From an uncultured Schwartzia sp. (lineage in GTDB: Bacteria > Bacillota > Negativicutes > Selenomonadales > Selenomonadaceae), in contig CAJPQU010000089.1 of NCBI GenBank assembly GCA_905372875.1, forward strand, positions 1 to 8,183: 8,183 nt of DNA, read 5' to 3'. The notes below the pieces were generated by a model, which was not told where the DNA came from, ran no database searches, and saw nothing but the letters and a program-made list of their open reading frames with translations. Position numbers and translations under genes: made by a program. This document shows, in pieces, positions 5,730 to 8,183 of the stretch (positions are counted from its first letter, which is position 1; each line of letters opens with the position of its first letter).

Positions 5730-6992
5730 TCATTTTGCCAAAATCGTTGGCATAAGATCCCGCAAGCGTTTCGTACGGCGGAGAGTTTGGCGGCGAACTT
5801 CCTCCGGATCCACTGTAATCCTGGCGACACCGGTTTCCATAGCTGCTTTGGCCACTGCAGCCGCCACTGCTGGGGCGACATTGGGATCGAAAGCGCCGGG
5901 AATCACGTAATCTTCGCGCAGCTCACTTTCAGGAATGAGTTCAGCAATCGCGTGAGTCGCTGCTATCTTCATCTCCTCATTGATCTTACGAGCGCGCACG
6001 TCAATCGCCCCACGGAAAAGCCCTGGGAAAACCAGTACGTTGTTGACCTGATTAGGCGCATCCGATCGTCCCGTCCCCACAACTCGGGCACCCGCCTCCT
6101 TGCCTGCAGCATAACTCGTCTCAGGATTTGGATTCGCCATAGCCAAAACGATGGCGTCAGGATTCATGCCCTTAATAATCTCAGGTGTAAAGAGATTGGC
6201 CTTGGAAACACCTAAGAGGACATCCGCTCCCTTCGCTACTTCCGCCAAGGAGCCCTTTTCCTTCTTCCGATTCGTTTCCTTCAAAAGTTCCGCCTGCACC
6301 CGATTGACCCGGGTCATATCCATCCCTTCGTACATAGCGCCGGTCGAATTCAGCATAATGATATTCTTAGCCCCTAAGTCAAGAAGTAGCCGAACGATCG
6401 CTGTCCCTGCAGCGCCCGCACCGTTGGCGATAATGCGTACCTGGCCAATATCTTTTTTTACCAGCCGCAGCCCCCCTAAAAGAGCGGCCGCACAGGCGAT
6501 GGCCGTGCCGTGCTGATCGTCATGAAACACCGGAATATCCATTCTTTCAATGAGGGCATCTTCAATATCGTAGCATTTCGGCGATTCAATATCCTCCAAA
6601 TTGATGCCAGCAAAATTCGGTTGTAAATAACGCACCGTTTCGATGAATTTATCCTTGTCGGAAGTATCCAGGCAAATAGGAACTGCGTCCACTGCGCCAA
6701 ACACTTTGTAGAGAACGGCTTTCCCCTCCATGACCGGCATACCTGCTTCCGGCCCGATGTTTCCCAGCCCGAGCACTCGCGTTCCGTCCGTCACCACTGC
6801 CACCATATTGCCTCGGCAGGTGTATTCAAACGAAAGATCCTTGTCCTCTTTAATCTTTCGGCAGGGCTCGGCAACCCCCGGGGTATAGAGAACGCTGAGA
6901 TCATGGGCATCAGCCAGTTTCGCCTTGGGAATCGTCTCCAATTTTCCATTGTGTTGTTTATGAATCTCTAAGGATTCCTGATTCAAATCCAC
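5730..6992 (-). CDS. NAD(P)-dependent malic enzyme (malate dehydrogenase, oxaloacetate-decarboxylating), short form
   Basis: Converts malate to pyruvate and CO2 with reduction of NAD(P)+, linking C4 acids to pyruvate in the cytoplasm. At 420 residues it is the short bacterial form, without the phosphotransacetylase-like domain of MaeB. Seen: YTPGVAEPC (36-44, catalytic Tyr36), TDGTRVLGLGNIGPEAG (68-84), GKAVLYK with catalytic Lys91, the metal ligands in NLEDIE (Glu133, Asp134), FHDDQHGTA (156-164, Asp159), and the Rossmann loop NGAGAAG (190-196). The strand after it ends LNSTG (214-218), where Asp is common in relatives; this may affect coenzyme choice. Start GTG6992 has AGGAG (7002-7006) 9 nt upstream. 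It has its own promoter (7078-7107), a leader of about 79 nt and its own terminator, so it is probably monocistronic. NAD versus NADP preference is not settled. Confidence 0.93.
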   Translation of the reverse strand: MDLNQESLEIHKQHNGKLETIPKAKLADAHDLSVLYTPGVAEPCRKIKEDKDLSFEYTCRGNMVAVVTDGTRVLGLGNIGPEAGMPVMEGKAVLYKVFGAVDAVPICLDTSDKDKFIETVRYLQPNFAGINLEDIESPKCYDIEDALIERMDIPVFHDDQHGTAIACAAALLGGLRLVKKDIGQVRIIANGAGAAGTAIVRLLLDLGAKNIIMLNSTGAMYEGMDMTRVNRVQAELLKETNRKKEKGSLAEVAKGADVLLGVSKANLFTPEIIKGMNPDAIVLAMANPNPETSYAAGKEAGARVVGTGRSDAPNQVNNVLVFPGLFRGAIDVRARKINEEMKIAATHAIAELIPESELREDYVIPGAFDPNVAPAVAAAVAKAAMETGVARITVDPEEVRRQTLRRTKRLRDLMPTILAK

Positions 6993-7077
6993 GGAAATCT
7001 TCTCCTCTCGCTCTATCGTGTTTATTTTCTACGCTCACATAGCATCGTCAATCATGCAGCTGCCTTTAGTTTCTTAT

Positions 7078-7107
7078 AGTATAGCGTCAGAACGCGGCAA
7101 CTGTCAA
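7078..7107 (-). promoter_or_regulatory. Sigma-A type promoter of the malic enzyme gene
   Basis: On the minus strand a perfect -35 TTGACA (7102-7107) and a -10 TATACT (7078-7083) are separated by 18 bp. Predicted start is near 7071. Two copies of TGCCGC (7114-7119 and 7094-7099), 20 bp apart, bracket the -35 box and could be an operator. Confidence 0.75.
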
Positions 7108-7136
7108 ACGAAAGCGGCAGAACCGTAAAAATTTTA

Positions 7137-7910
7137 TTACTTCATCAGCAGAAGTTTTTTCCCCAGAGCAAGCAGTCGAACATCAGAAGAACTGTTTTGC
7201 CAAAGGATCTCGCCCGGCCTGCCCTCATCGTTTAGGAGATGTGCCTTCTCCAGCCGTCGCTCCACTTGTCGGGCAATCCCCGGCGCACCGTCAAAAATGC
7301 GCACCTTTTTCCCCATAAGCTCTTGAATCATATTTTGTACAAAAGGATAATGCGTACATCCCAAGACCACACAATCAGCTTTCCATCCCTTGACGGAATT
7401 GATTTTCTTCGTTAAATACTCTCGAAGCTCAGGAGACTGAGTATCCCCACGCTCCACGAATTCCATGAGCCCCGGGCAAGGGCAAGCGATGATGGTCGTC
7501 TCTCCTTGCCAACGCTGTACCAGAGCTTGGAAGCGAGTTCCCTGCAGAGTAGCCGTAGTGGCCATGACCAAGACTTTCCCGCGCGGACGAAAAAAAATCG
7601 CCGGTTTTACCGCCGGTTCCGTCCCCACAATAATGAGGTCAGCATATTTTTCCCGCAAAGCGGTCACTGCTGCGCTGGTAATCGTATTGCAGGCAATGAC
7701 GATGGCTTTAACTCCCTGCGCTACTAACTTTTCCACCACATTGAAGGAGAGTACCCTAATCTCCTCTTCCGACTTTACACCGTAAGGCGCGTTAGCCGAG
7801 TCACCAAAGTACAGATAATTCTCCTGAGGTAATAAATCCCGTAGCGCTCGAAGGACACTGACGCCGCCCAATCCCGAATCAAGCACGCCAATTGGCTGTC
7901 TTTTATCCAT
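7137..7910 (-). CDS. murI: Glutamate racemase
   Basis: Makes D-glutamate from L-glutamate for peptidoglycan synthesis, in the cytoplasm and without a cofactor. At 257 residues it has normal family length and all key residues. Present are IGVLDSGLGGVSVL (7-20, with Asp11 and Ser12), FGDSANAPYG (35-44), the first catalytic cysteine in ACNT (Cys74), GTEPAVKPA (96-104), and the second catalytic cysteine in GCTHYP (Cys185, with His187). The usual DTARAPYG reads DSANAPYG here, a conservative variant. Start ATG7910 has GGGGA (7918-7922) 7 nt upstream. The gene lies between the tRNA terminator and the malic enzyme promoter; I saw no clear promoter or terminator of its own, so it may depend on readthrough on either side. 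Confidence 0.95.
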   Translation of the reverse strand: MDKRQPIGVLDSGLGGVSVLRALRDLLPQENYLYFGDSANAPYGVKSEEEIRVLSFNVVEKLVAQGVKAIVIACNTITSAAVTALREKYADLIIVGTEPAVKPAIFFRPRGKVLVMATTATLQGTRFQALVQRWQGETTIIACPCPGLMEFVERGDTQSPELREYLTKKINSVKGWKADCVVLGCTHYPFVQNMIQELMGKKVRIFDGAPGIARQVERRLEKAHLLNDEGRPGEILWQNSSSDVRLLALGKKLLLMK

Positions 7911-7954
7911 TTCTTCATCCCCGCAAAATGCCCGATAAAATACGATACGTTTTC

Positions 7955-7993
7955 ATAAAAAATAAACCCGGAAAGAGATTTTCCGAGCCGGTT
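7955..7993 (-). terminator. Rho-independent terminator of the tRNA-Cys unit
   Basis: On the minus strand AACC and CGGAAA pair with GGTT and TTTCCG (7965-7974 with 7980-7993, a 4-nt bulge at 7986-7989 and a 5-nt loop). They are followed by TTTATTTTTT. It begins 4 nt after the CCA end of the tRNA-Cys gene. Confidence 0.75.
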
Positions 7994-7997
7994 GTTC

Positions 7998-8072
7998 TGG
8001 AGGCGACACCCAGAGTCGAACTGGGGAATAGAGGTTTTGCAGACCTCGGCCTTACCACTTGGCTATGTCGCC
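7998..8072 (-). tRNA. tRNA-Cys (GCA)
   Basis: A full cloverleaf of 75 nt including an encoded CCA end (7998-8000) and discriminator U. The acceptor stem GGCGACA/TGTCGCC pairs over all 7 bp. The D arm has AAGTGGTAA, the anticodon stem GAGGT/ACCTC closes the loop CTGCAAA with anticodon GCA (8038-8040), and the T arm CCCAG-TTCGACT-CTGGG is perfect. It decodes cysteine codons. It is the second copy of a tandem pair. Confidence 0.97.
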
Positions 8073-8128
8073 AGACAAAGCGAAAATTTCCGACCGTCCG
8101 CCAGAAAACATTTCGCAGCTTATGTTAT

Positions 8129-8183
8129 TGGAGGCGACACCCAGAGTCGAACTGGGGAATAGAGGTTTTGCAGACCTCGGCCT
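8129..8183 (-). tRNA. tRNA-Cys (GCA), second copy, 5' end cut by window edge
   Basis: The visible 55 bases, from the encoded CCA through the T arm, anticodon GCA and part of the D arm, are identical to the neighbouring tRNA-Cys. The remaining 20 or so bases, with the 5' acceptor strand, lie outside the window. The 56-bp spacer between the copies shows no gene or terminator, so the two are probably one transcript. Confidence 0.93.

Noticed and set aside
5787..6516. Plus-strand frames of 142 and 121 codons opposite the malic enzyme gene
   Set aside because: The minus-strand malic enzyme is intact with all catalytic motifs; these antisense frames show no domain or start signal.
7110..7136. Possible terminator directly after murI
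   Set aside because: Only a 3-bp stem (CGG/CCG) could be drawn and there is no U-tract after it.
7998..8183. Direct repeat at the window end as a possible attachment site or CRISPR-like repeat
   Set aside because: Both copies fold as tRNA-Cys with encoded CCA, and no integrase gene or further repeat is present in the window.

Overview
The window looks like chromosomal DNA from a bacterium of the Firmicutes. It has strong Shine-Dalgarno sequences, frequent GTG and TTG starts, extended -10 promoters, a short-form malic enzyme and an RbgA-type GTPase. A Negativicutes-like (Veillonella/Selenomonas/Dialister-type) host is my best guess from the general feel of the proteins, but this is inference and no marker here settles it. 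No phage, transposon, CRISPR or integrase was seen. Nearly everything lies on the minus strand; only the CNNM/HlyC-type membrane protein is on the plus strand.

Layout, left to right. (1) 1-287, minus: the N-terminal third of the ribosome-assembly GTPase RbgA, cut by the window edge. (2) 288-576: a divergent intergenic region holding an extended -10 promoter for the next gene. (3) 577-1914, plus: a CNNM/CorC ("hemolysin") family protein with DUF21, CBS-pair and CorC/HlyC domains. (4) 1918-1950: a bidirectional terminator between two convergent transcription units. (5) 1949-5429, minus: a tightly packed five-gene operon. In transcription order it encodes a DUF3783-like protein, a membrane-anchored coiled-coil protein, a substrate-binding lipoprotein, an ABC ATPase and an ABC permease of the NrtB/SsuC/TauC type. 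Three of the four junctions are 4-bp stop/start overlaps (ATGA, GTGA, ATGA), and the fourth has a 13-bp gap. (6) About 5430-5729: a leader of roughly 165 nt, an extended -10 promoter, and a 76-nt nested inverted repeat that is the likely terminator of the gene before it. (7) 5730-6992, minus: malic enzyme, with a good sigma-A-type promoter at 7078-7107. (8) 7137-7910, minus: glutamate racemase MurI. (9) 7955-7993: terminator of the tRNA unit. (10) 7998-8072 and 8129-8183, minus: two tRNA-Cys(GCA) genes, identical over the 55 bases that can be compared, the second cut by the window end.

Most of the window is housekeeping: ribosome assembly, peptidoglycan precursor supply, malate/pyruvate interconversion, cysteine decoding, probable Mg2+ homeostasis. 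The part least explained by known biology is the five-gene operon. A complete nitrate/sulfonate/taurine-class ABC importer of unknown substrate is translationally coupled to a DUF3783-like protein and a Gln/Glu-rich single-pass coiled-coil protein. I recognise no standard role for these two in such a transporter.
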